A stretch of 64,000 nucleotides of DNA, from assembly GCA_030562195.1 (NCBI GenBank), contig JAUJPP010000005.1:41589106-41653105 (forward strand), in the 5' to 3' direction. A program made the translations under genes and the position numbers. Below are positions 1 to 13,117 of this stretch, piece after piece; position 1 is the first letter of the stretch, and each line of letters opens with the position of its first letter. The notes below the pieces were generated by a model, which ran no database searches, had not been told where the DNA came from, and saw nothing but the letters and a program-made list of their open reading frames with translations. Origin of the DNA: Nipponacmea schrenckii (Eukaryota > Mollusca > Gastropoda > Lottiidae).

Positions 1-674
1 TATGACAAGAGTCTGCACTGCCGAAATTTCAGAATATGAAAAAAATTGTCTTTTGAATCATGCAAGGAGTATGTTGTTAATTCACTAACAAGATGCTTGT
101 TGAGAACTTCAATATCTGATGGGGTTGGTATTTTCTTTGTTGTCGAAAATTGTCGCTTTTTTAAAAACTGCCAATTTTGTTACTTTCGTCTTGAATTCGA
201 GCGACATAAGATGCAAAAATCTTTTCCCTCCTTGTCATTTCGATTTTCTTCCTTTAACAACAAAGCTCCATTTAAAATTAGGGAGGATATCATACTTTAC
301 TTTCGATGGTGATTTTAATTCATCTGCATCATCAAACATTGGTATAGCAACTTCTAATGCAGCTTGAACCATGATATCAAAGAATTTTGGCTTTATAAAG
401 CCCCACATAGACAATTTTCTCAGCTCCAATAATAACCTGAATGCTAAACGTTGTGAGGAGTAATGTGCCCTCTTTAGAGGGTTATCTATATGTTGTCATT
501 ATTGAAAAAACTTCTTTTCTAAGCAATCAGATGCATTTGATTTGAAACGTCCACATGCAATGTCTGATTGTAAGAGTAGGTTCTTCGTTGACTGTACTCC
601 AAGTGCATTTCCCTGACCTATGCACTTTATCTGGTGTTGTTTAATATTGTTTTTCAATATCTATCCATAACAAT
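1..674. other. No recognised gene
   Basis: No supported gene. A minus-strand open stretch at 235-429 reads like a fragment of a longer repeat-borne ORF (it contains AALEVAIPMFDDADELKSP), but I recognise no family and there are no splice signals or companions. It directly precedes the Penelope-like element remnant. Confidence 0.4.
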
Positions 675-1290
675 TTGGACAGAAACAATATGACTATCTT
701 TCTGCCAAACTTGATTGCAGTGAGAGACTCTTACACTTTGCCTATGATTCATAAGAATCCTACTAAGAAATGGTTTATGCCTAATAGAATCCCTAAAGGC
801 CACCCGATTATCTCTGACTGTAATAGTGAGTCGTATGCAGTGTCAGAATACATTGATCATTTCTTACTACCACTAGCATGTCAACATCGAGCCTACCTCA
901 AGGACACAACTGACTTTGTCAATAAAATAAAAAAATCTCTAAGTCCCTTCAAATGCTATTTTAATTTCTATTCAAGTAACTTCTATGTACACCAATATCG
1001 ACAACACTACTGGTCTAATAGCAGTTCGTAAAGCTTTCTATAGAAACCCAGATCCAAACAGACCCGACGGTGCGAATCTACAGCTTTTAGATTGTCTTAG
1101 CCGCAACGATTTCACATTTAATGGTAAAACATATCTACAAACTTCAGGTACAGCCATGGGCAAACGATTCGCCCCTTCGTACGCAAACCTTTTCATGGCA
1201 GAGTGGAAACGTGAGGTATTACGTGAGAAACCGACACTCATCGACTTTTGCATAAGAGCTATTTCATCCAAAACATACCTTTTCTGGAAT
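675..1290 (+). pseudogene. PLE reverse transcriptase fragment (frameshifted)
   Basis: N-terminal and palm part of a Penelope-type reverse transcriptase. The first frame (675-about 955) carries the KxHK-like PMIHKNP block and the DTTDFVNKI helix. The second frame (about 960-1290) carries MYTNID, then FNGKTYLQTSGTAMGKRFAPS, which is the QxxGTxMG block before the catalytic aspartates in PLEs. The expected YIDD block after EWKREVLREKP is missing or garbled, ending in a stop at about 1294. There is no start context or partner; it is a dead retroelement fragment. Confidence 0.78.
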
Positions 1291-1314
1291 AATTAAGTCA
1301 ATTAAGTTTTACGA

Positions 1315-2034
1315 TTTCATCGACATTTGCGGACACGCTTTGGAATGGGTGGAACCGTCCTGGACTGGCTAAACTCATTTCTGCGCGGCCGTACACAGAG
1401 AGTTGGAATTCACTCGATTGTGTCAGATGAAGCACCTTTGAAGTATGGTGTACCTCAAGGTTCGGTCCTTGGACCTGAATTGTTTTCACTGTATGTCACA
1501 CAACTAGAGGAGATCATTGCCCGTTTTGGCCTACACACTATGATTTTGGCGATGACACCCAATTGTACATCTGCTGCGAGACTCGGTCAGACCATCAAGG
1601 CTTGTGTTGACGAAATTCGTGGTTGGATGCGTGACAATAAGCTAGCATTGAATGATGGGAAAACTGAAGTTGTCTGGTTTTCATCCAAGTTCAAGCAGGT
1701 GAATGCGACAGATGTAAGAATTGGTAATACTGAAATCAGTCCTTCTGAGTCTGTTCGTGACTTGGGGTGATGCTTGATGCAGATGGAATGATGTTATCAC
1801 AAATTTCAGGTATATGTGGCCTCGTATGGTTTGTGGCGCATAGGTCGAATAAGAAAACTTCTAGATCATTCCACTGCTGAGAAATTGGTACACGGATTTC
1901 TAATATCCAGGTTAGATTTCTGCAATAGTTTGTTATACGGACCTCCTGATAAATTATTAAATAAATTGCAATCGATTCATAATTCTGCAGCAGGCGTCGT
2001 GTCTCGATATCAGAAACTCATTATTTTGAAGTAG
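1315..2034 (+). mobile_element. CR1/Jockey-like LINE fragment nested in the PLE
   Basis: Part of a non-LTR retrotransposon reverse transcriptase. The first frame (about 1315-1770) has VLDWLNSFLRGRTQRV and YGVPQGSVLGPELFSLY, the RT motif-4 block of CR1/Jockey-type LINEs, then TEVVWFSSK. The YADD box expected near 1545 is disrupted by a frame change. The second frame (1816-2034) carries IGRIRKLLDHSTAEKLVHG and SRLDFCNSLLYGPPDK, the CR1 thumb region. Both 5' and 3' ends are missing. It lies between the RT and endonuclease halves of a PLE, so it inserted into that element or was joined to it by rearrangement. Confidence 0.78.
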
Positions 2035-2041
2035 CTTTACG

Positions 2042-2310
2042 AATAAAAGATACCCGATCCAGGAGCAACTAACATGTGAAAACTCGAATGTAATATACTT
2101 AATTTCATACAAAAAATGTCCCAAACAAAATATCGGGGAAACAAAGAACATATTACGCACTCGTTTTAATGCTCAAAGATCAGATATTAATTTTAAAAAG
2201 ACAAGCCTGTTTCTAATCATTTCATTAAGCGCATAGAAATCGACTTGCCAGAAGATGAAACTACAAAATTTCGTTAATCTATGGAAACCCATTGGATTGA
2301 GAAATTAAAT
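2042..2310 (+). pseudogene. PLE GIY-YIG endonuclease fragment
   Basis: Open frame from about 2042, with SNVIYLISYKKCPKQNIGET followed by RTRFNAQRSDINFKK. In PLEs this block is the GIY-YIG nuclease with the CCHH-type pattern, where the second motif is normally YVGET. A C-terminal WIEKLN piece follows after a frame change at about 2285. The second tyrosine of GIY-YIG is replaced (Q-N-I-G), and a stop near 2232 interrupts the domain. It is the 3' half of the element that starts at 675. Confidence 0.7.
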
Positions 2311-2320
2311 ATAGGATCTA

Positions 2321-4730
2321 TAGTGCGGACAGAGCACCCTATGTCGTCCCCTTCAATATATCTATAAAAAAAACAAGCGAGATAGTCCATTCCCATTATA
2401 AAAGTCTTCAAGAGAATTTCTCAATGTCTGAAGGTAGAGACTTATAGTGGCATATTCCAAAAATCGAAAAACGTTTTTTATAAACCTTGTTCTTGGCAAA
2501 CTTAAAACATTTTGTAATTAACAGGTTCTATACTTCTCGCCTATTGGGCGAGTCATTATATTTTTTTAAAATTTCAGATCAGAACAGAAGAAAATCAACC
2601 AACAGATCAGATGACCATTTTTCAATAAAATATTTGTTTCACCCTAGAACTGTACATCTGGGAGAATCAATACCTCTTTTCCCCGAATCTAATTAAAATT
2701 CAAAACATCTTTCATCATTTACCGATAATTCGTGTCAACCTCTCAGACAAATTGGCTATCATTATAAATGGTGGCGTATTACGATGGCCATCGCTATTTT
2801 TAACATTCTAAGAACAAAGTTCACCATCTACTTCTCCTGTTTCTCCTGTTTCATTGTTTCAAATATCAAACCCAGCACATACAGTGTTTATTCTGATTGG
2901 ATCAAAATTTAAACAAACCAATTAAAAGTTCAGAATTTCAAACCAGCAAAATCTGAACTGAACTATCTGAGCACAAATCACTACCATTCAATCCTTGTCC
3001 ACAACAGTGAGCTTTATCTGAACACTTTTCACCCACACTATTGTTTCAACATTTTCAAATCTTTACCTAGTACAGTACAGGGAGTTTAAACCGCCATTAA
3101 GGATATCAACAAGAAATAAGTTATATGGAGATGTTTTGGTAAGTATTATTTAGTAAAGGGTCGTTTTGTTTTATATTTAATCCTTAATCATTCTTTATGT
3201 AAAATATAAACCCCGAAAACCAAACCATTAATTTTTAAACCTCATTATAATTAAAGCATATTATAGTAACATTTTCAGGTGTAACTTTTAAAGTTTTAAA
3301 AACGCCCAGATATAGTTTTATTTGTTTAAATGACGTTACTGGTTTTCATTTTAAAGTAAACATTTCTTATATTTTTTTCCATGTCAACACAATTGGAGGA
3401 AAACAGGAAGACTACAAAGAAGATCCAGTGGATAATTCAAGCAAAAAATTAAGAAAAGAATTAGAATACACAGAATAATAAACAACAAACATCAACTGGG
3501 AATTGTAAGGTATTCTTTTATTTTAATTCTGTGAGGAATTTACTAATGGGATTAAAAGGTCCTTTTCTGTTGCTTTTTTAAAAGAAATAAAATCTAAATT
3601 TTTTTAAGGGAAATTTAAGCTTTACATTGCCGACATACATCAGAATGTGGATAGTATATATTTATATCCAGTGATTTTAATTCAATTCCAGATGGAAACG
3701 TCGTCATCTACCAACAACTTTTTTAAGCCGAGATCTTGTGGAACGTAAAATTTATCATCTGACAAAACAGAATTCTAGAAAGTAAACAGAATTCCAGAAC
3801 GTAGAGAACTAGAGTCAGGTAAGAAGTGATATTCTTTAATTTTTAAATAATAACACAATATACATATTCCAAACCAATAAATTGATTTGATACTGAATTT
3901 TTCAGTATTATCAATCATTGATAAAACATTATACACTCACATCAGTAATGAAAAATTTGCACTAAAAATCATTATACAATATACTTTGCCAAGGGTCTAT
4001 TGTACATGGTAACACAAATGCTAATGCCTGTGTCAGTACTTCAGGGAGCTGTCTCGGTGTCAGTTTTAAACCTCAAATATATACAGCACAATTTCTACAT
4101 CCACCCACGAAACATCAAATCTTGCACAACCGCATTCAACTCTGGTAGTGATCTACAGGGTCATAGTGCGTAACCAAGACAGACAGGAATATATTTGTGG
4201 TTCTACTACCCTTACTTACAATTGTTAGAAGCAGGCTCGATTCTATTTCAGTCAGAATTCGTAAATTTCAAATAACTTTCATACAGAACTTATAGGCAGA
4301 AAATAAGGCATATTTTGATATATCCACCTTTTCCTTCTAAGAGCTTTTAATTATCATAAGAAGAAAGTTTGTAACTTCCATGATTATTATTATTATTTAT
4401 TTCCTACGTAACCTTCACAATTTTATTCTGTTATACATAATCAACAGGTCGCGTATTTTAATAACTTAACGTAGTTAAAGATTAGGTCATGTGGCTTGAG
4501 CACTGTCTCTTGTCTGTAAGACATCTAAGATATAAGTTAAAAAACAAGTTTCAGAGTAGTTTTCTTCCATTTCCAGATTTTCAGTTAATACGATACTTTA
4601 TTTTTTTAAGTAACTTACATAATTTTTGAAGTAAATACAATAGTTTTGCATGTTGATATCATAGTTTTGTATGTCAAAGCCATAGTTTTCTAAGTAAATA
4701 TCATAGATTATAAGCTGAAACCATCGTCAC
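2321..4730. other. Non-coding AT-rich region
   Basis: No gene is supported. An open stretch at 2487-2696 has no recognisable motif. A short ATT run occurs near 4385-4400. No splice-flanked exons or structured repeats were seen. Confidence 0.5.
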
Positions 4731-4900
4731 TAGGTTGACTCTTTAGTTTCTCAGTTGACTCTTTAGTTTCTCAGTTGACTCTTTAGTTTCTCAGTTGACT
4801 CTTTAGTTTCTCAGTTGACTCTTTAGTTTCTCAGTTGACTCTTTAGTTTCTCAGTTGACTCGAAAATTTCCCAGTCGACTCTTTAGTTTCTCAGTTGATA
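4731..4900. repeat. 20-bp minisatellite
   Basis: Tandem array of a 20-bp unit (CTTTAGTTTCTCAGTTGACT). Six perfect copies lie at 4741-4860, flanked by two or three diverged copies (CGAAAATTTCCCAGTCGACT at 4861). It sits just before the 2-kb duplicated block. Confidence 0.95.
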
Positions 4901-4912
4901 CCATGGTTTCAA

Positions 4913-7900
4913 GAATTTCCCGTTTTGAATCAGTTTAAATTTAATTTTTAATAGAAGTTATTTCATGTAATTTTCGTATAAAAGTTCTAAATTAAGCTCT
5001 TAAATAATGGTTTCTAGAAATTAGAAATGAGTAACTCCGGGGTTGTTGCTTTTAAAATGAACTTGGGTTGGTGAATGCTTACTATTTGGTTCTGGAAAAT
5101 AAATTATAATTAATAACTTTTGGTGTGTTGTTTTAAAATGTTTTAAAAATATATTGGTTTGGTAGATGTCTCATTTCTGTGTAAAATATTAAAGGGCGTT
5201 CTTTTATGTCGTAAGCCGAATTATTTCTTAGGCTAAAATTTATGAAAACTTCACATCAAATTCTTGCCAAATGTATCCCTGGACATATTTAAAATTTGTA
5301 ACTTAAAAAATCCAATAGTTAATTTAATTATTTAAAAGTTTACGTAAACATCTTAGATCTATATTGTTTTTGTTAGGCGTAATAAATCTACTGAACAGAT
5401 TTAAGCGAAATAAACGTATAATTAAAAATAAGTACTTTCCATTTATCATTAACCCTTTTAAAACAAATTAATTTTGATCAAGTAGATATAATTAAGAAGG
5501 ATAATCAAGAAATATATAAATTTTTGCATATAACCCCTTTTAATTTAGCTTGTACTTACGACATATTTTTTGTATTCTGTCGTCCCTGTGATAGAATGGA
5601 ATGAAAATAAAGAGGATAGTTTATATTTTACAATAGTAGAAATTGAGATACAACAGAGTTTTTCCTTTGATTTCCAAAATATAACAAAGGTTTTTATTTT
5701 GTCTTGAAGAATTTCAATTTATTTCAGGACTAAAAAGAGATTTTATATTATTGAGCTGCTTGTATCCAAGAATCATACCTTTAGAACTGAATAGGTTTAG
5801 ATGTAGTTGACGTTTAGCTTTAGGAGAAAGTATTGCACAATCCTAATTTAATCATAATTAAAAAAACAACCTTATTAATTAGCATCATGGCTGATAAACA
5901 AAGTCTTACAAATAAATGTAACCAAAAATATACCTTTGATCATTGATCACAAAGGGAAGAAAGTAGATTCTGGTTGAGATAAAACCTAGTTGACCCCTCT
6001 AATCCCTCTGTATTCGTGTTCGAAATGAAAATTATAATCACCAAGTTGTTATTAGAAGTCCTTTTCTAAATTTCCAGAATGAAATAGACAGGACTGGCAA
6101 CTTGGTTTATATCTTGAATGTCTTCCCTTCATTTGGTTACAAATTATCTTTTAAAAATGTATCATTTAGTTTGGCGGCTTGAACAAAAATGTTGTTACTG
6201 TATTAAAAAAGGTTTTGTGCAATGCTTCATGAAATTATACAAGTCACTACACTTGATCATCTGGTACTTTAAAGGTTGTTTCTCAGACAAATCTAGTCTC
6301 AGACACAGAAAATCTTTCTTTAAGAATTTAAATTGATTCCGTTTTACAAGACAAAGTAAAAATATATTAAAAAATAAAATATTTATCTTTATTGTTGTTG
6401 TATAAAGGAACATCTGAGGACTGATTCTAGTCTGTCACAATTTCTAGCGTAAAGATACTGTCCGTCTCCTTATTAACTTTTATTTCATTCAAACACAGGT
6501 TGAAGATAGAAAAGTTAAGGAAAGAATAGGAATCCGGGTTTTTTTTTTCTTTACATGTATTATATTTTGCAACAAAAGAAATTATATTATATAGTTAACA
6601 TTGCGATCCCCTCCTCACCATTTATTGAGATTATTGATAAGAAATAAATCTCACATCTAAACAAATGTCGAAAATCAATGCTATAAATCAATTTATTTGT
6701 ATATTTTTAGGTTATATACTTTAGATAAAAATACCCAAAAATATAATGACAGGTTTATTTTGGAAAACTTGAAAGTAACTTTTGATCATCGATCATGAAG
6801 GGAAGAAAGTAGATTCTAGTTGAGATTAAACCAGACAGGTGTGTGGACAAGTCTTTTAGTCCACGATATCTGGGACAGTCTATAATTTCCCGTGTTGAAT
6901 CAGTTTAAATTTAATATTTATTTGAAGTTATTTTATGTAATTTTCGTATAAAAGTTTGTAAATTAAGCTCTTAAATAATGGTTTCTAGAAATTAGAAATG
7001 AGTAACTCCGGGGTTGTTGCCTTTAAAATGGACTTGGGTTGGTGAATTCTTACAATTTGGTTCTGGAAAATAAATTATAATTAACTTTTTGCTTTTTCAA
7101 AACATACTGGTTTGGTAGATGTCTCATTTCTGTGTAAAACATTAAATGGCACTATTTTTATGTCGTAAGCTGAATTATTTCTTTGGCTGAAATTTATGAA
7201 AACTTCACATCAAAATCTTGCCAAATGTGTCCCTGGACATATTTAAAATTTGAAATTAAAAAATCCAATAGTTAATTTAATTTTGTAAAAGTTTACGTAA
7301 ACATCTTAGATCTATATTGTTTTTGTTAGGCGTAAGAAATCTACTGAACAGATTTAAGCGAAATAAACGTATAATTAAAAATAAGTACTTTCCATTTATC
7401 ATTAACCCTTTTAAAACAAATTAATTTTGATCAAGTAGATACAATTAAGTAGGATGTTCAAGAAATAATTATATAAATTTTTGCATATTACCCCTTTTAA
7501 TTTAGCTTGTACTTACGACATATTTTTTGTATTCTGTCGTCCCTGTGATAGAATGGAATGAAAATAAAGAGGATAGTTTATATTTTACAATAGTAGAAAT
7601 TGAGATACAACAGAGTTTTTCCTTTGATTTCCAACATATAACAAAGGTTTTTATTTTGTCTTGAAGAATTTCAATTTATTTCAGGACTAAAAAGAGATTT
7701 TATGCTATTGAGCTGACTGTATCTAAGAATCATACCTTTAGAACTGAATAGGTTTAGATGTAGTTGACGTTTAGCTTTAGGAGAAAGTATTGCACAATCC
7801 TAATTTAATCATAATTAAAAAAACAACCTTATTAATTAGCATCATGGCTGATAAACAAAGTCTTACAAATAAATGTAACCAAAAATATACCTTTGATCAT

Positions 7901-9412
7901 TGATCACAAAGGGAAGAAAGTAGATTCTGGTTGAGATTAAACCAGGCAGGTGTGTGGACTAGGTCTTAGTCTACGATATCTAGGACAGTCTATAAGGATC
8001 ATAAAATAACAATAAAGAAGCCCGAAGAGGCATAGGAGCTCAGTCAACAAGCTCCGGATCTTGGTAACTAGGATGGTCGATAAGACATCCTGGCCTTGAT
8101 CTTTGAAGTAAGCAACATCGTCTATTGCTATTAAGCAATTGGTTCTACTACCAAGGACTTGGTCCTAAAAGCTGTACATCACCCTAAAAGTTCTGCCTTT
8201 AACGCAGTTATGAAAGCTGAGCTACTTCAAATCCTAGTTGACCCCATCTAATCCCTCTGTATTCGTGTTCGAAATGAAAATTATAATCACCAAGTTGTTA
8301 TTAGAAGTCCTTTTCTAAATTTCCAGAATGAAATAGACAGGACTAGCAACTTGGTTTATATCTTGAATGTCTTCCCTTCATTTGGTTACAAATTATCTTT
8401 TAGAAATTTATCATTTAGTTTGGCGGTTTGAACAATAAATGCTGTTACTGTATTAAAAAAGGTTTTGTGCAATGCTTCATAAAATTATACAAGTCACTAC
8501 ACTTGATCATCTGGTACTTTAAAGGGTGTTTCTCAGACAAATCTAGTCTCAGACACAGAAAATCTTTCTTTAAGAATTTAAATTGATTCCGTTTTACAAG
8601 ACAAAGTAAAAATATATTAAAAAATAAAATATTTATCTTTATTGTTGTTGTATAAAGGAACATCTGAGGACTGATTCTGGTCTGTCACAATTTCTAGCGT
8701 AAAGATATACTGTCTATCTCCTTATTAACTTTTATTTCATTCAAACACAGGTTGAAGATAGAAAAGTTAAGGAAAGAATAGGAATCCGGGTTTTTTTTCT
8801 TTATATGTATTATATTTTGCAACGAAAGAAATAAAATTATATAGTTAAAATTGCGATCCCCTTCTCACCATTTATTGAGATTATTGATAAGAAATAAATC
8901 TCACATCTAAACAAATGTCCAAAATCAGGGCAATAAATCAATTTATTTGTATATTTTTAGGTAATATATTTTAGATAAAAATACCCAAAAATCTAATGAC
9001 AGGTTTATTTTGGAAAACTTGAAAGTAACTTTTGATCATTGAACACAAAGGGAAGAAAGTAGATTCTGGTTGAGATTAAACCAGGCAGGTGTGTGGACTA
9101 GGTCTTAGTCTACGATATCTGGGACAGTCTATAAGGATCAAAAAGAGGCATAGGAGCTAAGTCAACAAGCTCCGGATCTTGGTATCTAAAAATATCTAGG
9201 ACAGTCTATATGGATCATAAAATAACAATAAAGAAGCCCAAAGAGGCATAGGAGCTAAGTCAAGAAACTCCGGGTCTTCGTAACTAAAGATATCTGTCAA
9301 TAATGACAAATTATAATCACCAAGTTGTTATTAGAAGTTCTTTTCTAAATTTCCAGAATGAAATAGACAGGACTGGCAACTTGGTTTATATCTTGAATGT
9401 CTTCCCTTCATT
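4913..9412. repeat. Tandem duplication of a ~2-kb non-coding unit
   Basis: Unit 1 is about 4913-6880, unit 2 about 6881-9139, and a truncated third copy lies at about 9302-9412. The units align nearly base for base (for example 5340-5460 with 7270-7390, and 6100-6420 with 8360-8670). Unit 2 has about 290 extra bases at roughly 7945-8232. Part of that extra sequence (GGCAGGTGTGTGGACTAG and the following CTACGATATCT) recurs at the unit ends near 6835 and 9087, so the extra piece is itself a repeat. Small open frames in the copies match each other but show no protein features. No TIRs or LTRs were identified. Confidence 0.88.
7945..8232. repeat. Extra segment present only in unit 2
   Basis: Absent from unit 1 at the matching point (about 5985, where GAGATAAAACCTAGTTGACC runs straight on). 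It contains GAGGCATAGGAGCT and AAGCTCCGGATCTTGG blocks that recur in two further copies at about 9135-9290. This suggests a short dispersed repeat that expanded in the second unit and its tail. Confidence 0.65.
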
Positions 9413-11015
9413 AAAAATATATATCATTTAAGTTTGCGATTAGAATAATAAATGTTGTTACGGTATTTACAAGGGGCTTCATGATACATGAAATTTACGT
9501 AAGTTTTTAAAATAGTTTTGGCGTATAACAATTAATGGTAGGATTTTTTAAGTTAAAAGATTCAGATAAGTCCAGGGACGCATTTCTGTAGGTTTTGGAA
9601 CATGGTATTCATAAATTTAAGAAAACAATTGTTCGACCTACGAAAAAAAAAAGTATTATATCTGAATATTGCGATTTTTACCACCTTCTTATGATTATTA
9701 TGAATTTACAATAAACGATCTTTGCTCAATACCATTAATTCGGCCAAGGTATTGAACAATGTTAGCACTAAACCATTTACTCCTTGTTTATTCAAAGATT
9801 ACTGAGCACCACGCAGTAAACCGTGTTCTAAAATTCTAGTAAGCCATTTCTAAGATCAGTGTGACAAGTGGTCTATATCAGTAATGAAGTATTAGGTAAA
9901 GGTGTTCCAGTAAATCGACTTTTATAATAGCAGACATTATTATACACAGTTGCTATTACTATAATTATTGTAAGTTTGCTGCACATTGATATTATCCGTC
10001 CTTAGTATATCTCAAGGCGGCATGTAAATTGAGGAGGTGCGCATTAGAGTACAATTTATAAATTATGGTCAGTTAACAGTCAGGCACATTTAAAGTTTCC
10101 CAAATTTTAAAAAATTTAGACGAGGAAATTTTCTGTTGTTTTGATGTAGACAGATACTTTCAGTTTAGTCCGAAGTGCTAATACACTGTAGACTGTTTGT
10201 GCACGTCTGGGTTCGATTCATAATTATATCCAACTAATAAATTAATTTATATATTTGCATCGCTGTTTTTTTAAAAAGTCCTGTATTTATAGGCCTATGT
10301 ACACACTTCGTCCAACAAAATAGTAACAACAAGTTGACAAAACAGAGACACATTTGATTTTTAATGCTAAAACCGTTTATTGTAAGATATTGTCTCTACT
10401 GTACTGAGGCCTGAATATAAACTATTTATGTATTTCTTTAATATATGGATTCTTTTAATTTGTTTTTTGTCTGCTTAAAATTTCACTTTAAAATAGAAAT
10501 GAACCAAATGTGAATGGACAAGAAACAATGATTTGAACTTGCATCAAAGCTGCGGGTCGGCGTATGTCACTTTGGTTCTCAAGGTTATCTTAAATTTTGA
10601 CATTTACAACACACATTCGATGCTATAATATTTTAAATCTTTGACTCAATAAACATTCATTTGTATACATCATTCGTAATTGCATTGCATGTATTAGCGA
10701 AAGGATCCCACAACCAGTTTTGTTCGGTAAATGAAAGATTTTTCTTGATTTTTAATTAAAATTCATCCTTGGGTGATTTGGAAAACTGGCAATAAATTTC
10801 ATCAAAAACCACAAAGAAAACCAACCATATACCGTGTCCACAAAGAATTTTATGTGTGGGCGTATAAAAACTAAACAATTTTTCAGTCAAGTTAAAGATT
10901 TCACCAAATATGGTTAGCTGATTTAATAAATATGCCACCTGAAAGAGGTTATAAATAGTGTTTAACAGCAATATATTTATAAATTAGATATGTTGGGGTT
11001 ATTCCTTATAATACA
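9413..11015. other. Non-coding AT-rich region
   Basis: No gene, RNA or structured repeat identified on either strand. Open stretches here (such as 10756-10971 minus) have no recognisable motif. Confidence 0.45.
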
Positions 11016-11019
11016 GTAT

Positions 11020-12310
11020 AAACAAAAGGTCGTTTATATTTTATCTTTGTCGACTTCAGCACGGCATTTGATGGAATATAACATAATCTTTTGTAATACA
11101 TGTATGTATTGCTAAGGAATAATATAAATGTGAAATTTTTAATGTCATAAAATCTATGTTTGTTTACAAGATTGTAATTGCCTGTACAATAGGAACGAGA
11201 CAATGGTGTATCCTTAGTCCATTGATATTCACTGTATATCTTAATGATTAGTATTTAAAGATTCAATTAACTCATTGTCAAGGTGTATTTGTCAATAAGG
11301 AAATAGACAATATTGTATCATTGTTATATGCTGACGATATAGCTTCAGTAGCTGATACAGTTGGTATGTTACAAAATCAAATAAATTGCATAAATAATTT
11401 CTGTAAGGAATATGGAATGCAAATTAACCTAAATAAAAATAAAATAATTGTATTCAGTCGTGTTGGTATCTTTAAATCAAATGAACGTTGGTTTCTAGAT
11501 GGGAAAGAAGTAGAAACTGTACATCACTATAAATATTTAGGATTATTTATCACACCAACATTATGAACTCTGCCTGTTGCGATATCGGAAGCTAAAGAAA
11601 GCGTCTGATATGCTCAGGTCATTTATATTTAAGTTTAATCTTTATGACAGAATGATTGTGCTAATACTTTGTTATGGGGGCTCATCGACCAGCAGCTATG
11701 CTGTTAATGGCGAACTTGGTCGGTTTCCTCTGTTCATTGATTATTTCCTATAATATGTCAGAAACTTATTAAATGTATATGTTTGGGCAATGTCTGGGAT
11801 CAGCAGGGATGACGAATTCCAAAAGGTTTCAATTTGCATTTAAACATAGATTAAAAGACTGTTGTACACAAGATTGGACAGTGAATATACACGACAATCC
11901 TAAATTATAAAACTATAGCCTGATTAAGTGTGTTATAGAATTAGAGCCACACCTCAAGTTGGTAAAAAATTAAGTCATAGAAAGTCTCTAACGACATTCA
12001 GATGCCCACAACACGATCTGGCAATTGAACAGGTAGATGGCAAAATAAGTCTAAAACTAAAAGAGTATGTATCTTGTAAAAAAAAACCATCAAATTGATA
12101 TTGTTGAAGATGAAATTCATGCGCTAATAGAATGTAAATTATACCACGATATAAGAAATAAATTATTACCGGAGACAGCAAAATATTTAAATAAAGGTGA
12201 ATCTGTACTGAATGTGTTTAAACGTGTTATGACTAAAACTTGTATAGAGAACCTTGCTTCATTTTGGTATAAATCATATCAAATAAGAAAGAATTATTCA
12301 TAACTTTAAT
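11020..12310 (+). mobile_element. LINE remnant (RT palm to C-terminus)
   Basis: Decayed non-LTR retrotransposon. The order of blocks is clear even though the frame breaks. FIFVDFSTAFDGI near 11035 is the catalytic F-D-x-x-K/A-F-D motif. ILSPLIFTVYLND near 11208 is the G-LSP-LF block. SLLYADDIASVADTVG near 11320 is the YADD catalytic box. MQINLNKNKIIVFSR and HHYKYLGLFITP follow at 11420-11560. A C-terminal piece at 12067-12303 (EDEIHALIECKLYHDIRNK) matches the degenerate zinc-binding tail seen in the minus-strand LINE at 22.7-24.9 kb. It has many stops and is not active. Confidence 0.82.
11321..11566 (+). pseudogene. LINE reverse transcriptase core fragment
   Basis: Longest intact frame of the LINE remnant, starting inside the YADD catalytic box (LYADDIASVAD) and ending at YLGLFITPTL. 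It covers RT motifs 5-7: the two catalytic aspartates, the N-LNKNK turn and the YLG block. The start codon is incidental. Confidence 0.8.
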
Positions 12311-12319
12311 ATATATAGT

Positions 12320-13110
12320 GATTAATATTCAAACAAATTGTACATAACGCATTGTAAATAATTTATCTTTTTAGAAAAAATTGTGAAAATTTGTACCAAA
12401 TGATTAACATATCAGTTTTATCATGTAAGGGGAAACTGTTCGGCTTCAATAGATCCATGCATCTAATTTCATGAATATACATAACTGAACGCTTCTATTG
12501 GTTAACCTAATTTACATAACGCTTCACACGACAACATTACTGCCGTCAAGATAGACTCGATCATCCAGACTCAGTTATTGTCTGAAAGTTTATAGAAAAA
12601 GAGGCTTGATAACCGTTGTTTTAAATGTTTGTTATACACGGACTTTTCTGTCCAAAATAATGCTCTCTTTTAACATCTAATACATTTGACGGTTAACCGA
12701 TAATCTCAAATCAGGCCCGGGTAACCGTGAAATCCTACCCGGAATCGGTTAACTGATTAACGATTCCAACACTAATATATACTCAACCAGCTGATAGAAC
12801 TTTATTTGTTTGTAATACATGTATGCAGATGTTTTTCTACTTTTATGGGTGGGAAGGTTGGCAAACAGTTGTACAGAGGGGTGCTGTATATCTAGATGTA
12901 CTCTCGTTCCAGACTTGAGTCTCTTACAGGGGAATATCCGCCACTGTTTTCAAAATGGTGCAGTTTTAATCCAGATTATATTCAGTCGAGATAATTACAC
13001 AATTCGTAGCAAAACGATTGCTCCTTCAAAAGACCAAATAGCTCAATGGTACTTGTAGTATTAAGGATAAAGGTTAAAGGGCGGCCAGTTCAGGTACTTA
13101 GACAATTTAT
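12320..13110. other. Non-coding; possible hAT terminus
   Basis: No exon found. Around 12745-12780 the sequence AACGATTCCAACACTA resembles the terminal repeat of hAT-type transposons (TAGTGTTGGAATCG when read on minus). A matching opposite end was not found, so this is at most a truncated element. Confidence 0.35.
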
Positions 13111-13117
13111 TTTTTCA

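Larger units (their letters stand above)
675..2320 (+). mobile_element. Penelope-like element, decayed and split by a LINE
   Basis: Remnant of a Penelope-like retroelement (PLE), which in intact form encodes a reverse transcriptase plus a GIY-YIG endonuclease. The RT part is at about 675-1290. PMIHKNPTKKW, a GHPII block and YLKDTTDFVNKI lie in one frame. After a frame change near 955 come SIQVTSMYTNID, TSGTAMGKRFAPSYANLFM and EWKREVL, the order expected in PLE RTs. The YxDD catalytic box is not readable. The GIY-YIG part resumes at about 2042-2310, with SNVIYLISYKKCPKQNIGET, then RTRFNAQRSDI and a C-terminal HWIEKLNIGS. A CR1-like LINE piece separates the two halves. Several frameshifts and stops are present, so it is inactive. 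The outer ends were not resolved. Confidence 0.8.

Noticed and set aside
6118..8663. Paired 72-residue frames in the 2-kb duplicated units
   Set aside because: Conserved only because the DNA is duplicated; no motif and a skewed hydrophobic composition.
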